Shown: piece after piece, positions 13,064-26,442 of the stretch | Layout: each line of letters starts with the position of its first letter | How positions within the stretch are numbered: the first letter of the stretch is position 1 | Source: Allodiplogaster sudhausi | Taxonomy: Eukaryota; Nematoda; Chromadorea; Rhabditida; Diplogasteridae | NCBI GenBank assembly: GCA_945643635.1 | Contig: CALZFC010000019.1 | Span: forward strand, 2,560,501 to 2,624,500 | DNA length: 64,000 nt | Reading direction: 5' to 3' | Made by a program: the position numbers and the translations under genes | Notes under the pieces: generated by a model | Seen by the model: the letters and a program-made list of their open reading frames with translations, nothing else | Database searches by the model: none | Told to the model about the DNA's origin: nothing

Positions 13064-13094
<31 letters not shown>

Positions 13095-13760
13095 TGCTTC
13101 CAAAGGAGGAATCATGGAGGGCGACGAAGTAGCATGCGATCAAGAGAGAGTCGGGAGAAAGAGAGAGCCCTCCGCCCTCCTTGCTTTCCGCTCTCTCGAG
13201 CGCATCGTCGCCCTCTGCCCCGACCGAAGAGTGGAAAAGCAGAGAGTGAGAGAGAGGGAGAGAAGAGAAGAGAAGATACACTGTGAAGATGAGAGTGACA
13301 GAGACATAAGCAGACACAGAGACACAGCTACAGCTGCAAAGCAAAAGCATCCGAGATGTGCTAGAGGGCGAGAGAAAGAAGAAGAAGCGGGAGAAAAGAG
13401 GGGAAGAAAGGTGAGGGCGGCTTCGCCAGGCCAGAGCCAGGAAAGCCACCCTCCCCTCCCTCTCCCTCTCTCTGCCTCCTCATCCAGACAACCGGGCGCC
13501 ACCGACAACCGCCGTCGTGGCTTATCCCGGTGACAGAAGCAGCTACCGTATTCCAGACAAGCTACAGTAAGCAACAGACTCTGAGTCATCTTCAGCCAGC
13601 CATGGATCACTACCATCATCATCGTGATACAGGTGAACTTTTGTGTCTTCTTCAATTAGCTTCCCAGGTCTAGACTGAGAGATCAGAAGAGACAAATCAC
13701 TGATTGCCTCGGTCGAACTGATCGCGCGATCCGAAGGGTCCACCCTCCTGGTTGCATTCT

Positions 13761-13809
<49 letters not shown>

Positions 13810-14669
13810 CTGTTTCTCTGTGTCTCTCTCAACCTCTCGTTGTCCCTGTTTCTCTATCCTGTCTCTTACCTTCTTCAATGATTACGTCATAGAGATGAGT
13901 GAAAGTATAGAGGAAACGGCTCACAGGAAGCACTAGGCAAGGTACAGCCTCAGGCTTCTTTACTACCATTCTCCCTCTCTACCTCTCTCTCGCTCTCTTA
14001 ATCACTCTCCATGAGCTCTGTTAGCGTTTGTGCAAAAGAAAGTGTATTGAGAGTATTGAAAAAGCGAGAGCGAGAGACAGAGAGAGGGAGAGAAAGAAAG
14101 AGAGAGAGAGAGATAATTTGTGCTTCTGGTAATATTTGCCAAGATGGTCCAGTTAGCAGGCGCAGTCTAAGACATGGCTGTCGACATGCCTCTGAGGTAA
14201 AATCATCTACTCTCATTCTCTCGCACTCCCTGCTTGTTCGCACTCTCTACTCCCTCAATCTCTCTCTCTCTCTTAATATCTCTTTGATTGTTCTCACTCT
14301 CTTTCACTCTCTACCCAATATCACCGAGTCTCTTCTTCCTGAAGCGCAACCATTTGAGAAGGAGAAACAGGAAGTGCTTGAGTGAAGTGAAGTCAGAAAG
14401 AAAAGACAATGAGAGCTTCTCTCTTTCTCACTGCGGAAGCGCTTTTCACGCGCAAGCACAGACGTGAGGGAGGGAGTTAATACCGTATGGCACGGGTGTC
14501 GATGTCTCTCTTTGTTCGGGACGGATAACTTCATTGGCTTAGAATTGTAGCATGTCTTTTGCATAACGAATACTTTCCACCTTCATTTCAAAGGTCCTAC
14601 TAAAATTCCAGTTAGGTGGAAAATTTCCATGAAATAAATTGTTTTGAACGCAACTAAGTCAATTCGTAA
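11754..14669. repeat. GA/CT-rich intergenic region upstream of asparagine synthetase
   Basis: The first kilobase presumably includes the asparagine synthetase promoter, though I saw no definite core element. Perfect or near-perfect arrays lie at about 12843-12885 (GA), 13069-13094 (CT), 13765-13806 (CT) and 14080-14112 (GA). A GC-richer stretch at 13100-13560 is open in several frames on both strands, but composition alone explains this. No gene supported. Confidence 0.6.
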
Positions 14670-15208
14670 TTATTGCTTCACATTCCATAAATATGTTTGG
14701 TTCGGAATTAAAAAAAAAATTGTCAGTGAACTGTATTTGTGACGGATTTTCCAAATATCCCCAGTCCACATCAGGTGTTCGATGCATAAAAAAACCAAGA
14801 AGCCGAGAGCCGTGAGAATGAGCTCCCGGTCATTTATTTCTTCTTCTCCTTCCCCAGGAGGTGTCCTGTGACAGCCGGTCATTCTCAGTCGATGTTTATA
14901 CAGAGAAGGGTCATCCTTCGGGAGAGGATCTGAGACATCCATCCCTCTCTCGATCTCCACGGGCACACCGCTAACCCACGTGGTTTTACTGCTGAAATCC
15001 GATCTAGTAAAGCTCAAAATGAGCTAGGAAAACTGATTGAGACGATAGTACTTAGAACTGAAAATGTATTAAAATGGTCTTCTCTTCAAGACTGTGCGCG
15101 TGATAATCTGAACATTGCCTCATAGCTGCCGTTGACTTTCAAATTTGAACGAATCTCTTACTCAGAAGGGTTCACTTCCTCTGTTTGTGCGAATTCCGGG
15201 CCAGCCAT
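14670..15208 (-). CDS. Small single-pass membrane protein, unrecognised
   Basis: Two minus-strand exons, 15162-15208 and 14670-14991, join in frame (47 + 322 nt) to 122 residues. Exon 1 starts MAGPEFAQTEEVNPS and ends at a strong GTAAGAG donor. Exon 2 follows a TTTCAG acceptor. The sequence is charged and polar (KTTWVSGVPVEIERGMDVSD, then LRMTGCHRTPPGEGEEE), followed by one hydrophobic segment, ELILTALGFLVFLCIEH, at about residues 74-90. There is no signal peptide, so a single anchor with a cytosolic N-terminus is plausible. The tail after the anchor is AT-rich and may instead be intron read-through. Composition and splice fit support a real gene inside an otherwise repeat-filled region. I do not recognise a family. 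Confidence 0.5.
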
Positions 15209-15378
15209 TCGGTCTGCGTCCCGCTCTTTTTTCATCTCACAGTTTAACGTTTTCGTAATCATCCGGATATGCTACCCTCTCAAAACGAAATATAAAAAGT
15301 GAGAGGGAGTCCGTGCCAAAGTGTCCGGGTGAAGCAAAGTGGTAGGCTATCAGTACGACAAGAGAGAAGAGAGGAAAA

Positions 15379-15428
<50 letters not shown>

Positions 15429-18400
15429 GAAGAGAGAGAGGAAAAGACCGAGAGAAGGACGGCGGCAGGAGGCAGTGTGAAAAGGTATAAAGAGAGAAAA
15501 AGAGAGAAAGAAAATAGAGGGAAAGTCGCTGGAGGAAGAGTGAGTATGCAGACAGAGACAAGAGTGAAAGAAAAAGCAGAGAGCGTGAAGGAGAGATAGG
15601 ACAATTGGCTATTATGGGTGATATAGAGTCGGGGAGAGATGTTTAAAGGGTTTAGAGAGAGACGGCAGTTGAAGGAGAGATAGAGACATCAGAGGAAGAG
15701 TGAGAGAGGGAAAGACATAGTTGATAAAAGATAACGGCTGCTCGGTGGCTCCGGACAGACTGGCTGAGCCCGTCTCGGTTACCGTGTTTGCGCAGAGAGA
15801 AGGGCTAGAGAAAATGAGAGAGTGAATGAGAGAGAAAAGAGAGGGAGAGTAATAGAGAGAGAGAAAGAAAGAGAGAGAGAAATAAAGAGAGAGATAGAGA
15901 GAGAGTGAGACTGGCCGGCCTCCCGGTCGACTATTTGCGCTTCCTCTAATGAGCCAGGCACTCATCCTGACAAAAATGATAAGGGGGAAGAACGAAGAAG
16001 AAGAAGAAGAAAGAATATACGCAAGCAGGGATTTACTCTCTGAGAACTGCGTTGTTGCCGCTCTCGGCTTTGTACACAAGAAGAGAAGGGGACAGACGGC
16101 CGTTGTGCTTGCCCCGAACTCGCAGGAATAATCGCGAGCTTATGCTCTAAAGGGGATCGGGGATTAATACCATTGAAAGGTTTAAAGCTGTCATTTTGTG
16201 TATTTGGAAGCTTTTGTGTGAAGAAGTACACTTGAATCATTCGCTGTAGCTCAACTTATTATGACTAACGCACAAGCTGCTGAGAGCTTCCCGACAGCTG
16301 ATACGTACACAACTGACCAAGAGGACAGTTGACGGAGAGTAAGAGTGAGAGAGAGAGAGCGAGAGAGAGCGCGAGAGAGAGAGAGAGAGATCGAGACCTC
16401 GAGAGATAGAAGAGAGAGGAGGCGAAAGGGAGAGCCGAAGGAGTTGGCGATGAGAATCGAGAGCGAGAGTTGGTTATATAGTAGGAGATGTACACGAGAT
16501 GAGGACAAAGGACGATTAAATATAAGAGATAAAAGAATGACACGAGGGAGCTAGCTCAAGGCAAGAATGCCTTGGAAGTACCAGTATTGAGAGAATATGC
16601 GTTGATGTTCAATTATGTTTATTCCCATTGTGACTCATACTGAAATCAGGTATTGTAATCAGCTTCATACAATTAGAACTAGCCCAAACAGACCCAGAAC
16701 AAAGAGAGCCATGAATGACTTCGAAGCCTTGTACACAAAAAAGGACAACCATTTATAGGTTTTGGTTGCGCAGAACAGAAAATGCTTCGCCGTTCTTTTG
16801 CTTCACACTCTGCATTCTGTGAAATATAGAAATGTATCATTTAATTATCTAGAATATTTTTTTTATATAAATTTGCATTTTCCCCAGTAGATAAAGAAAA
16901 CAGTTCAAAAACCAATGGAATGTGAACATCGAAGGGGAATGTGAATGTTATGTGCATTTATTTGTGTGTCTATTCACTTACTAGTTAAGCCAACTTGTTT
17001 ACTGTGAGACAGATAGAGAGACAGAGAGGGAGAGACAGAGAGAGAGAGGCAGAAAGAGAGAGTGAGAGAGAAAGAGAGAGAGAGACAGAGAGAGAAATAA
17101 AAACAGCTGCCTGTCTCCACGTGCATTCGAGCCACTTTCGCCTGGTCACAACTCGTTCAATTGCGCCGGTAGATGGAGTCGCTCTTTGATTTCCTAAATT
17201 ATAACAATGAATTTAAATTGATTTTAGCCATTGTCAAAAATCTACTAATTTGCTTCCGCTCATTGTCTTCAGGTTCTCTCATTTAGAAAAGTAGTCAGCA
17301 GGAAATTTAGAAAATATTTTTTTTTTCTTTTTTTTTTTTGCTCTTGTAGGTATCAAGTATTGTTGAATGAGGACGCACCTGAGGTGCAGGAGGAGGAAGT
17401 AGGAAGCGGCATTCTTTGTAGATATACACGGAAAGGCCAAGATCGCCCTCGGGCTAACAATGAGCATGTGAGGATGAAGTGATAAGGAGAGAAAAGGAGA
17501 ACTAGAGAGAGAGAGAGATAGAGAGAGAGAGATGCAGACACAGAGAGATAAGGGATACAGAGAGAGGAGAGAGAGAGGAGAAAGAGAGGAGCTACAGATA
17601 GCGAGAGACGAAGAGAAAGGAGATGCGGAACTGTGCGAAAAGCGCTTCCGACATATCTCGCACAGCTTCTGTCCCTGCTCCCTCAGACCGCTCAAGATTC
17701 TCTGAATTCTCTCGATTTCTCTTTCTCTCCCTCTATGCCGCTTTCTCTATCCATCTGTCTCTCTCTCTCCTCTCTCTCTCTCTTCTGTCTCTCCTCTCTC
17801 TCTCGATCTCTCTCTCTATCTCCCTCGCTCTAGTGTGCTCAAACACACGAGAGGACTAGGACGAAGACGAAATCACCCCGTGTAGCCCCTCAGGGCCGCT
17901 CAGCCGCTCAGACTTTTGTCGTGCGCGAGATGCTGCTTCCGAGAGCATATGGTTGGCCAGAGAGAGGATGACAAAGAGAGAGAGAGAGACAGAGAGAGAG
18001 AGGGTGAGAGAAAGAGAGAAAGAGAGAGAGAGAGGGGAGGGAGAGAAAGAGAGAGAGAGGGGAGAGAAAGAGAGATAGGAAGTGAGAGACATGGAGAGGA
18101 AGAATCATTGAGCTTCTTCCTCCAGTCTCCCTCGAGGGCAGGGGCAAACTCTCCGTGCCTTTTCGCTCCTCTCTGCAATCACTTTCAATCAGTGGCACTG
18201 CCTCAGGGCACTTTTGACTGTCTAACTCTTACCTTGATCGCTTTCTCTTCTCTCTTCCTCTCTCTCTTCCACTCTCTCTCTCTCTCTCTCTCTCTCCCTC
18301 CTGTCCACCAATCAGTCTGTTCACCTACCGGGGGCATTCCGTCACTCTACGTGCTCTTTCATCACGTCTGGTGATCATGGACTCTTGGCATGCATCGCTC

Positions 18401-18524
18401 GGTGAGATCAGTCTCGCGTTCTCCTGCTCTCGCTAGCATTCTAGCTAGTTACTTGTCCCTTGTCCCTTGCCTAGGAGTTAGTGGGCGTGCTAACTCCTAC
18501 AATAGCCACTGGACAGTTACACGA

Positions 18525-18561
<37 letters not shown>

Positions 18562-18974
18562 TCTGCCCCAAGCTGATCTCACAGTTAGTCTAACGCTCAT
18601 TCCCAGGACGTCTACCTCATTCCATCTCCATTCTCCTATCCAGTTCTCACAATCGATCATCGAATTCGGGATGATTGTCTCGCGCTATTTATTCTATTAG
18701 GGAAATTGAGATCGCAAAACCGTTTGACATAGGAAGTTGAGTTTCGTTGAGAACTAAAAGAGAGAGATCGACCACTATCATCTATATTGGATAATAACTC
18801 CAGAGCTGTTTAACTCGTATTTCTTTATTCTGAATCATGATTGGTCACTATCAAAATGGGATGCAGCTTGCGCAGTTGTTTCTCCTTCTGAGGGTATCAC
18901 AATGACGCGAGATTAGACATGAGCTTCGCGTTGAAGAAATAGAATATTCGTTCTTTTTCTCTCTGTCCGCTCTC

Positions 18975-19018
<44 letters not shown>

Positions 19019-20193
19019 TCTCGTTCATTCTCTTTCTCTCTCTCTCACTCTCTTTCGTACAGTCCTCACCATCTCTCATTCATTTTTCTCTTCGAACCTG
19101 AGCTGCTTCGCTAAGCACCGAACGCGTCTCCACAAAATCCACTCGGGACCGCGCCGTCTTCCGGCCCGCGGGGGTATCACATTGCGTATGGTGAGAGGGC
19201 GAGATTTGTCGGTGTCGTGTCTCGCGGCTTCTCCTTGTTGAAAAGTGAGCATCAGTACAATGGGATTAGCGCGGTTTGCGTGACGAGCCGGAATGAGGAA
19301 TCAGAAGAAGAAGAAGAAAAGGGGCGCGGCCTCTGCTCGAGACCGACCAGGAGAACAGCAGAGCGTTCGTTCATACTCGAGTGGTGTAGGTTGCAGAGCG
19401 CACGTGGCCAGAACACAGCCCGGCAGTCACTAAACGGTCCTTTTTATAGCAAATCTTTCTAATAGCTTCGAGTGAGTAATTGTTTATTTTGAAGAGGGAA
19501 AAATAGGATTATAATGACGGCAATCTGAAGCTAGTGTAACGTCGATTAAGTAAACGAATTGGATATTCATAAATCTCCGCCTTCCCACCATTCAACCTCT
19601 AGTCTGTCAGCTTGACATCACTCATGAATTCCACGTGTTCATCAACCTTCCCGTCACAAAACAATCACATCATTTTTTCCTCTTTCGGACTCTTGTTGAT
19701 CAGGGAACGCATGTGTCAGAGGAAGGCTTTGCCTTGTTAGCCCTCATCGCGCATCCGTCCTTTTCTGCACAAACACATTCAATATAATGTGATTATAGGG
19801 TATCTCTCTCCTCTCTTTTTCTCCCTCTCTCTCCCTCTCTCTCTCCCTCTCTCTCCCTCTCTCTCCCTCTCTCTCCCTAACTATCTTTCTCGGTACCTTT
19901 CAGTTCCTCTCCCCTTTTCTCTCACCCTCTGTCAACCATTTGTTTGTAGCTTCAAACTTAAGCTTCCCCTTTCCAATCTCCTCCCAACAGCTGACTGCTG
20001 AATCCTTCTTATACCGTGGCCACCCGAGGACCATCTGTACGATAGTACGGGCAGGAATTGCTGTGTGAAATATTAATGCTAAATTGCTAAATGCGAATAT
20101 TTGTCCAAATTCGCTAAGTCTTCTCTTTTCAGTGGAACTGTTCATTCTTATGCCTACCGTACCCTCTTTCTCTCTGCAGACCAGCTGCTGCGG
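15209..20193. repeat. GA/CT-rich intergenic region before the SLC17 gene
   Basis: Dense simple repeats include GA arrays at about 15376-15423, 16345-16390, 17010-17098 and 17970-18075, and CT arrays at about 17720-17830, 18270-18297, 18530-18559, 18975-19012 and 19800-19880. A GC-richer patch at 19100-19450 has short open frames without splice support. Nothing else recognised. Confidence 0.6.
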
Positions 20194-23100
20194 ATGTCGG
20201 CAGTTCACCCTGCGCCGGACGCGGGCGCGCCCCCTCGCGCCCCCTCGACTCCGCCGACCCTCCCGCGCCCTCCCTCCTACCGATGGTTCCCGTCCTTCCG
20301 CTCTCTCACCGCTTATCTCCTATGCGTCTGCTTCGCGTGGTCAGTCGTTTTTTCGTTCATTCATTCATTTATTTTATATCAACATATTAAAAATGAAGGC
20401 ATGAGAATATACATAAATATGAGATAAATTTTTCCCTCCATTTCATAATTTTTTCCCACCAGTAATTTGCTCTGCCGCTACTTTTATCTGATCTCTCAAA
20501 AATCTCGTTCCACGTTTGTTTTTGTAAACTATTTTAATCATCGTCTACCGATTTTGAGAGTCAACAAAAACTCCGCGCAAAACGTCAAAAGATCTTTCAA
20601 TTTGTCTGGATGCTATTTTCGAAGCGATATCTTGCACACAAAAAAATACTCGTTTGCTTATCTTCAGCCTAATTATACACATCGTGCGCAATAAACGTGC
20701 TTTTGTTTGTTGATCAAAAGCGAAATCTCATGATCAGGTTAACTTAGCCTTGGATAAACAAGATTAACTGTCCAGCCTTTAAAAAATGCTTGCCTCGATT
20801 TGAAAAATTAGATTTCTTCCAAGGAATAGTCACTGCTTGCGCGACTGTGTCAATAAATAGGAGACGGTTGCTCTTGTTGATCATCAATGAGTTGACTAAG
20901 AGAGAGTGAAATGGACTTCAGCTATAATATAAGTGCGTACTTCCGTTTAATCTGAACAAAAAGGAAAAGAATTTCCAGTGAAAAACACCAAGGCAAGCCA
21001 CTAAAAACATATAGGACAACGAAAGGGCTTTTTGAGAGGGCAGAGACTCAGAAGAAGTCAACAAAGATAATTTGCAAGGAAATTCATCGTGTATTTCGTA
21101 AAAGATATAATATTAATAAGATTTTCTTGGTTGATACTTGAAATCCGTACAAATCGTTGCAGCGTGCACATGATGAACTGCAACCTGTCGATGTCGGTGG
21201 TGTGCATGATCAACAGCACCGCGACGCGGCAGGCGCGGCATGCGCGCGCGCTGGCCGAAGGAGGAAACGACACCGTTCTCTTTGATGACATCGTCGGCGC
21301 GGCCAACGTGACCGACGCGCCGCCGCAGCAGAGACGCGCCGGCGCCGCGCCACTTGTCAACTGGACACCGGAGGAAGAAGTAAGTGCTGCTGATCAGGAA
21401 TAACTGTGTACTACCTGTCAAAATTAAGCATCATTGGAATGTATTGAAAATATTAGAGACAATGGCAAAAAGTCCCTAAATATTTTCAATACATTCCAAT
21501 GATGCTTAATTTGGGCAACAACGCAATATTCAATACGAAGAATGACGTTCTTTTCAGGGCATAATCTTCTCCGCCTTCAACGTCGGCCTGCTGCTGATGC
21601 TGGTGACGGGCTGGTTGGCCGACAAGCTCAACGCCAAGTGGATGATCGTCGGCTCGGTCGCCGTCGCGTGCGTCGCCACGCTCATGATTCCGTTTCTCAC
21701 GTCGAGGTTTGCAGATGTTCATTCAGCTCTATCGTTTCTTAACACTCCACAGAAGAACTGCGTGAAATTTTTGTATACCGTGCACAATAATTGCAACAGG
21801 AAAAGTTGGATTGTAAACAAGTGAATGCATGGGATTCCTTCAGCTTTTACTGGGCAGTGGCGGCGCGTCTTCTGATCGGCGTCTCGGACGCGATGCTGCA
21901 GCCGGCGGTGAACTCGCTGCTCACGCGCTGGTTCCCGGCCGCGGAGCGCAGCCACGCACTCGGACTCGCCACAGGCGGCAGGCAGATTGGTCACTACTTA
22001 TATTCTTTTTTATTGCCGTTTAAAGGAGCCGTTTAGTTGAATCAAAAATAATAAAAGAAAAAAAAACTTTTTAGAACCAATAAAAATAAATAATTGTTCA
22101 GGCACACTCATCATCACTCCGGCCGCCGGTGCGCTCTGCCAATCGGACTTCTTTGGTGGCTGGCCGTCCATCTTCATCCTCTCCGCAATCGCTGGTGAGA
22201 ATCAACCATCTTTCAACCGAACATTAAAACTATCTTTTATAAATTGCAAAATATTCTTATATACATAGATATTTCTAATATTTCGCTGCTTGTCAGGCGC
22301 CATCTTCATCGTGTTGTACGTGGCGCTGGGCGCGGACAAGCCGAGCAAGCAGGGATGCATCTCGGAGGCAGAGCTCAAGTTCATCGCCGCAGCCAACGCC
22401 GCTGAGGACTGCGGCAAGAAGAGGAACGAGCGAAAGGTCAGAAACGAGCTTGACAGCGTGAGGCGAAAGTGGAAATATTATTTCAAACTATCATAACAAA
22501 AAGATTGGCTGTAAAACCATGAAAGCCGGAGAAATGAACATGCAAACATTCCTAATTGTTTGATTCAGTTGTCATCTTGCAGGTTCCGTGGAAGCGCATC
22601 CTCGTCTCTGGCAGCGTCTGGTCGGCTGTCGTCGCCGTCGTCTGCCACGAATTCCCGCTCATGACACTCATCATGTTCCTGCCGAGGTCTGTTTCCCTTT
22701 TCAAAAGTCTTTCTGGGCCCCGACACGAATCACCCGAGTACGGTATCGTTTCGTATAGTTACCTCCACGACGTGCACCACTACACGTCGACCCAGAACGG
22801 CATTCTGTCCTCTCTGCCGACTCTCGCTCTCTGGATCGCCAAGATTCTCTCGTCGTACATGAACACGTGGCTGCAGCAGCACACTCGTTGGAGTTCGTCG
22901 ACGATCTGCAAGGTAAGCGCGCGAAATTCAAATTGGTTTTCCCCCGCCAAATTTTATTTGATTATTTATCAGCCTTATTTTCCAAAGTAAGCTGACAAAA
23001 CTAAGATAGTGAGAAAGATAAAAAAAAATAAATAAATGCTCTTAGTTCCTGAACGGCGTCGGCTCTCTCGGCCTGGGCGTCTTCCTCTTCGCGACCACTC

Positions 23101-23727
23101 TCCTCGATGCAAGCCACGCTTGGCTCGCCGTCTTCTTCCTCTGCCTCTCCATGTTCTTCGCAGGTATTTAAGAAATAATTTAATTTTAAATGTTAAATTA
23201 ACTTAGCATACATGTTTAAATATATTATGGCTTCAATGAATTAGAGACTTCTATGAATTCCCCATCCTAGGCCTGCACACGCCCGGCTGCCAGGCGGCTC
23301 TCGTGGCCATCGCCCCTGCTTACTCGGGCGCCGTGACGGGACTCGCTTTCTTCTTCGTCGCCACTTCCGGCATCGTCAATCCACTCCTCACCAAGTGGAT
23401 CGTTCAGGTTATTCAAATCATTTACTGACTCTTTCATTTTTGTTCGATTTGATAAAAGCAAATAATCAGAGTAGATAGAATACATACACAATTTTACAGT
23501 CGCTATTTCATTCTGATCTCCTTCAGACGCAGTCTGCCTCCGAGTGGAATCTCGTCTTTTACATCTCGACCGTCTTCGCCCTTCTCCCCTGCATCACCTT
23601 CACCTTCTGGGGTACGGCCGACATCCAGTGGTGGGCCAAGTCTGCGCAGCAGCAGCAGTTCCACAAAGATCTCAAGGACGCCAAGCGAGCCGTTAAGCGG
23701 GCCGGCGGAAGCATCGAATCGGCTTAG
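20194..23727 (+). CDS. SLC17-family anion/phosphate transporter (major facilitator superfamily)
   Basis: Eleven plus-strand exons: 20194-20339, 21163-21379, 21558-21706, 21844-21989, 22102-22194, 22297-22436, 22583-22686, 22759-22912, 23046-23163, 23271-23407 and 23527-23727. They join in frame to 534 residues. Family landmarks in order are CNLSMSVVCMIN after TM1; WTPEEEGIIFSAFNVGLLL and GWLADKLNAKW in TM2-3; QPAVNSLLTRWFPAAERSHA, the SLC17 loop; STQNGILSSLPTLALWIAK mid-protein; and GLHTPGCQAALVAIAPAYSG near the C-terminus. SLC17 members include vesicular glutamate transporters, sialin and Na/phosphate cotransporters; which substrate applies here is not decidable. The luminal loop has NST and NVT glycosylation sequons. 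A tttctctctgcag acceptor sits 14 nt before the ATG, which could be a cis or trans splice site. Confidence 0.9.
21421..21512. repeat. Perfect inverted repeat (34-bp arms, 24-nt loop) in an SLC17 intron
   Basis: Arms 21421-21454 and 21479-21512 are exact reverse complements, beginning aaattaagcatcattgg and ending ccaatgatgcttaattt. They lie in intron 2 of the transporter gene, downstream of its donor and upstream of the branch region. It could be a short foldback or MITE-type insertion, or an RNA hairpin in the pre-mRNA. No clear target-site duplication was seen. Confidence 0.85.
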
Positions 23728-25529
23728 AAGGAATGCACACCAACATTAGCAAAGAGAAATAACGGATTTCGCACTTACGGATATGCTCGCAGCGGATTGT
23801 TCTTGTACAATATCCGTAGATTGTTCGGCATCCACAGGCAATCTGATTCTCTCCGGAATAGAAGAGAGACAAAAATTACTGGAAGAAAACAACAAAAATT
23901 TCTAGGATACATAATTATTTCATTAACTATTTAAGAAGTGCTACTGCGGTTTTTTAGGAAGAAAACAGAAAGCTAAACGCTTTAAATGAGCCCGATATGG
24001 TTTATAGTTGGCGCTTCCACAATTCTTTAATAGCAAACATACATTTCGAATGAAATTAGGAGCATTCTTACAGCTTCGATATAATTCACTGTCTACTGCT
24101 ACCAAATCTTTCAAATCCTAAGAAAAACCCATCTTCTGGTTGTGTGAACTCACTTCTCTCCGACTGCCTAAGGTGCGCAAGAAAACACTGCCATTCGCTT
24201 GCCTCTAACTCTCTTTCTTCATCCTTGGAGTAGGTTTAATGTAACAACAACGTCTACTCTACTTGTTATGTCATAACATTTTCTATTTCCTTGATCTACA
24301 CTTCGAACACTCTTAAATGTGCTCTAGTCGCCGGTTAGCCTCTCCCTCCGCAGTCCCACTTCTTCTCTTTATCCTTTAGCCTTGATACGGGCAACTTCGC
24401 TTCTTCGCGGCGCAATATCGGCTTTCCTTCCGCATTAAGCAATTTTATATCATTAGTCATCTTCTCTCTAAGACTCTGTCTCCTATCGATTTTCTTTTTT
24501 GTTAATTTTTATTTTTTATTACTTGACGCGTCAAACATGTTGTTGTGTTCGCTTCCTGACAGCGTGAAAATGGATAAAGATTCTTCTGCAAATTTTATAT
24601 GTCAATCACGCTCAATTCGTTTACATAAATGCTTTTATGCACTCAATGGACTTTTTTCGGCCTTCTAAATATGTACATAAATTCCATGCCTTTATACGAG
24701 GCCAAACTCTTTCAGCGAAGATCTCTGCAGCCTCTCTTTATTTCTATGAAGATAATTTCGGTTTCTTATATGTATCGTTTGTGTCCAGGAAACCTTTTTT
24801 TTTACCATTAAACTCATTTATTCCACGAAGAGGAGCCCTGAGGAGACGAAGCATCTGACAAGGAGAAATCGACCATATAACAATAAGAAGAATCTCACAG
24901 CGTTCACTTGTAAAGAATGAATCTCCTCCATCTTTTAACTAGTTTGTATGAGAGCGTCACAACTAATAAAGTACTAAGTACAACATTAAATGAATCGTAG
25001 GATAAAGGAAAGCAACCCGAGAGTATCGTTGCCAAATTAGACATTCGGTTGTCAAATCAAGGCAATAATGTAAATGGTGCAAATTGTTTCTTTTTCTGTC
25101 CAATGTATTATACTGGCTGACAATAAATGTTTTGAAAGTAACTCAATTGTATAAACTTTGGGTTTCAAGCACATCGAAGAGTGAGCGGTGTTTAAATGTA
25201 AAATGGAAAGCAATATTTTCCCTGCAACCGTCAAGAAGTACAGCAGCAACGCAGAAATGATTTAGTTTTTTTTCGGTTCTCTTTGGTTGTATTAATATAA
25301 GAAGAGGAAAGAATGGATTTAGCAGGAAACGTTTTTTACATGGTCATTTAGTATGTACACATGAAGAGTTAACTACTGGAATGAATAACCAAGACAATTG
25401 ACAAAAAATCGAATCGGTATGTAACCGTACGCTCGTGAATGTGTGCTTGTTAGTTCACTTGTATACCGTATCCATTTTGCTTTTCCTGTTGGGACCATAA
25501 AGTTCAAAGAGTGGATTTAGGCGCTTTCG
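23728..25529. other. Intergenic DNA between convergent SLC17 and GPCR genes
   Basis: AT-rich DNA holding the 3' flanks of two convergent genes. No open frame with coding features and no long simple repeat were found. Confidence 0.5.
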
Positions 25530-26391
25530 TCAGACTGCCTGCGGGGTGAGCTTGTCGAGCAGCGTCAGCGTATCGTGTGTGATCAGCGGAGTTCGCGCGC
25601 CGTTGAGCGGCTGCCCGATGGCCGGTCCGTTCCCGTTCGTGCCTCCATTTCCAGTGCTACCGTTTCCGCCAGTGCCGTTGAGTGCTTCGTTACCGTAACC
25701 CGCTGACTGCTCCCCAGAGAGTGTGCCGTTCCGATAGTGTCCTTCGCGGCGGCGACAAAAGTTGCCTTTAAATATTATATTTTATCCAGTGTTTTGTTTT
25801 ACTTCGTTCAAAAATGCAATTTTTGGTGAACAATTTTAGTGTCAAAACTCTAAGGACTCTCAAAGGTCAAATCCATTTTGCTATACAGTCGTCAAAAGAA
25901 AACCCTTCGACAGTCCCGGCCTGCCCCCTGTTTGTCTTCCTGTTTCGAATGGGATGATGAGATTGGCGGGGGAGGGCCTAACAAGGTAATCAGATCTGCA
26001 CACAATTACTCGCGCCAATTGTTTTCGACGATCATCTCATGCAGTCAAAACAGAGGCGGGTGGGGGGGGGGGGGAACACCAGGAAATACGAGTGGATTGC
26101 CCAAGGGAGAGAGATTGCTGATTCTATTCGATGTGCTTACATTTGCATCTGAAAGCGAAAGCCAGCAGAGAGGATTAGAGTTTAAAAAGGAGAGAGATAA
26201 CGTTGTTGGAAAAGCGGAAATCTGTCAGATCTCTTTTCATTCCTATCTACTTCAGGGAATCTTCTACCGTTTCTTATTTCACAGAATGACCATTGCTCCT
26301 TTTCGTGACAACGCCTTAGACACAATTCATCAAATGAGAGTGCTCTTCCCTCTGTTTCTATGCCTTTAAAAATGAGAGATTGAGAGAGAGC

Positions 26392-26442
<51 letters not shown>

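Noticed and set aside
12831..13655. Overlapping Arg/Glu- and Ser/Leu-rich frames of 117-171 codons
   Set aside because: Products of GA/CT repeats and GC-rich composition, open on both strands.
25878..26369. 163-codon frame in the long GPCR intron
   Set aside because: Lies antisense to the receptor gene with Gly run from poly-G and no family match.
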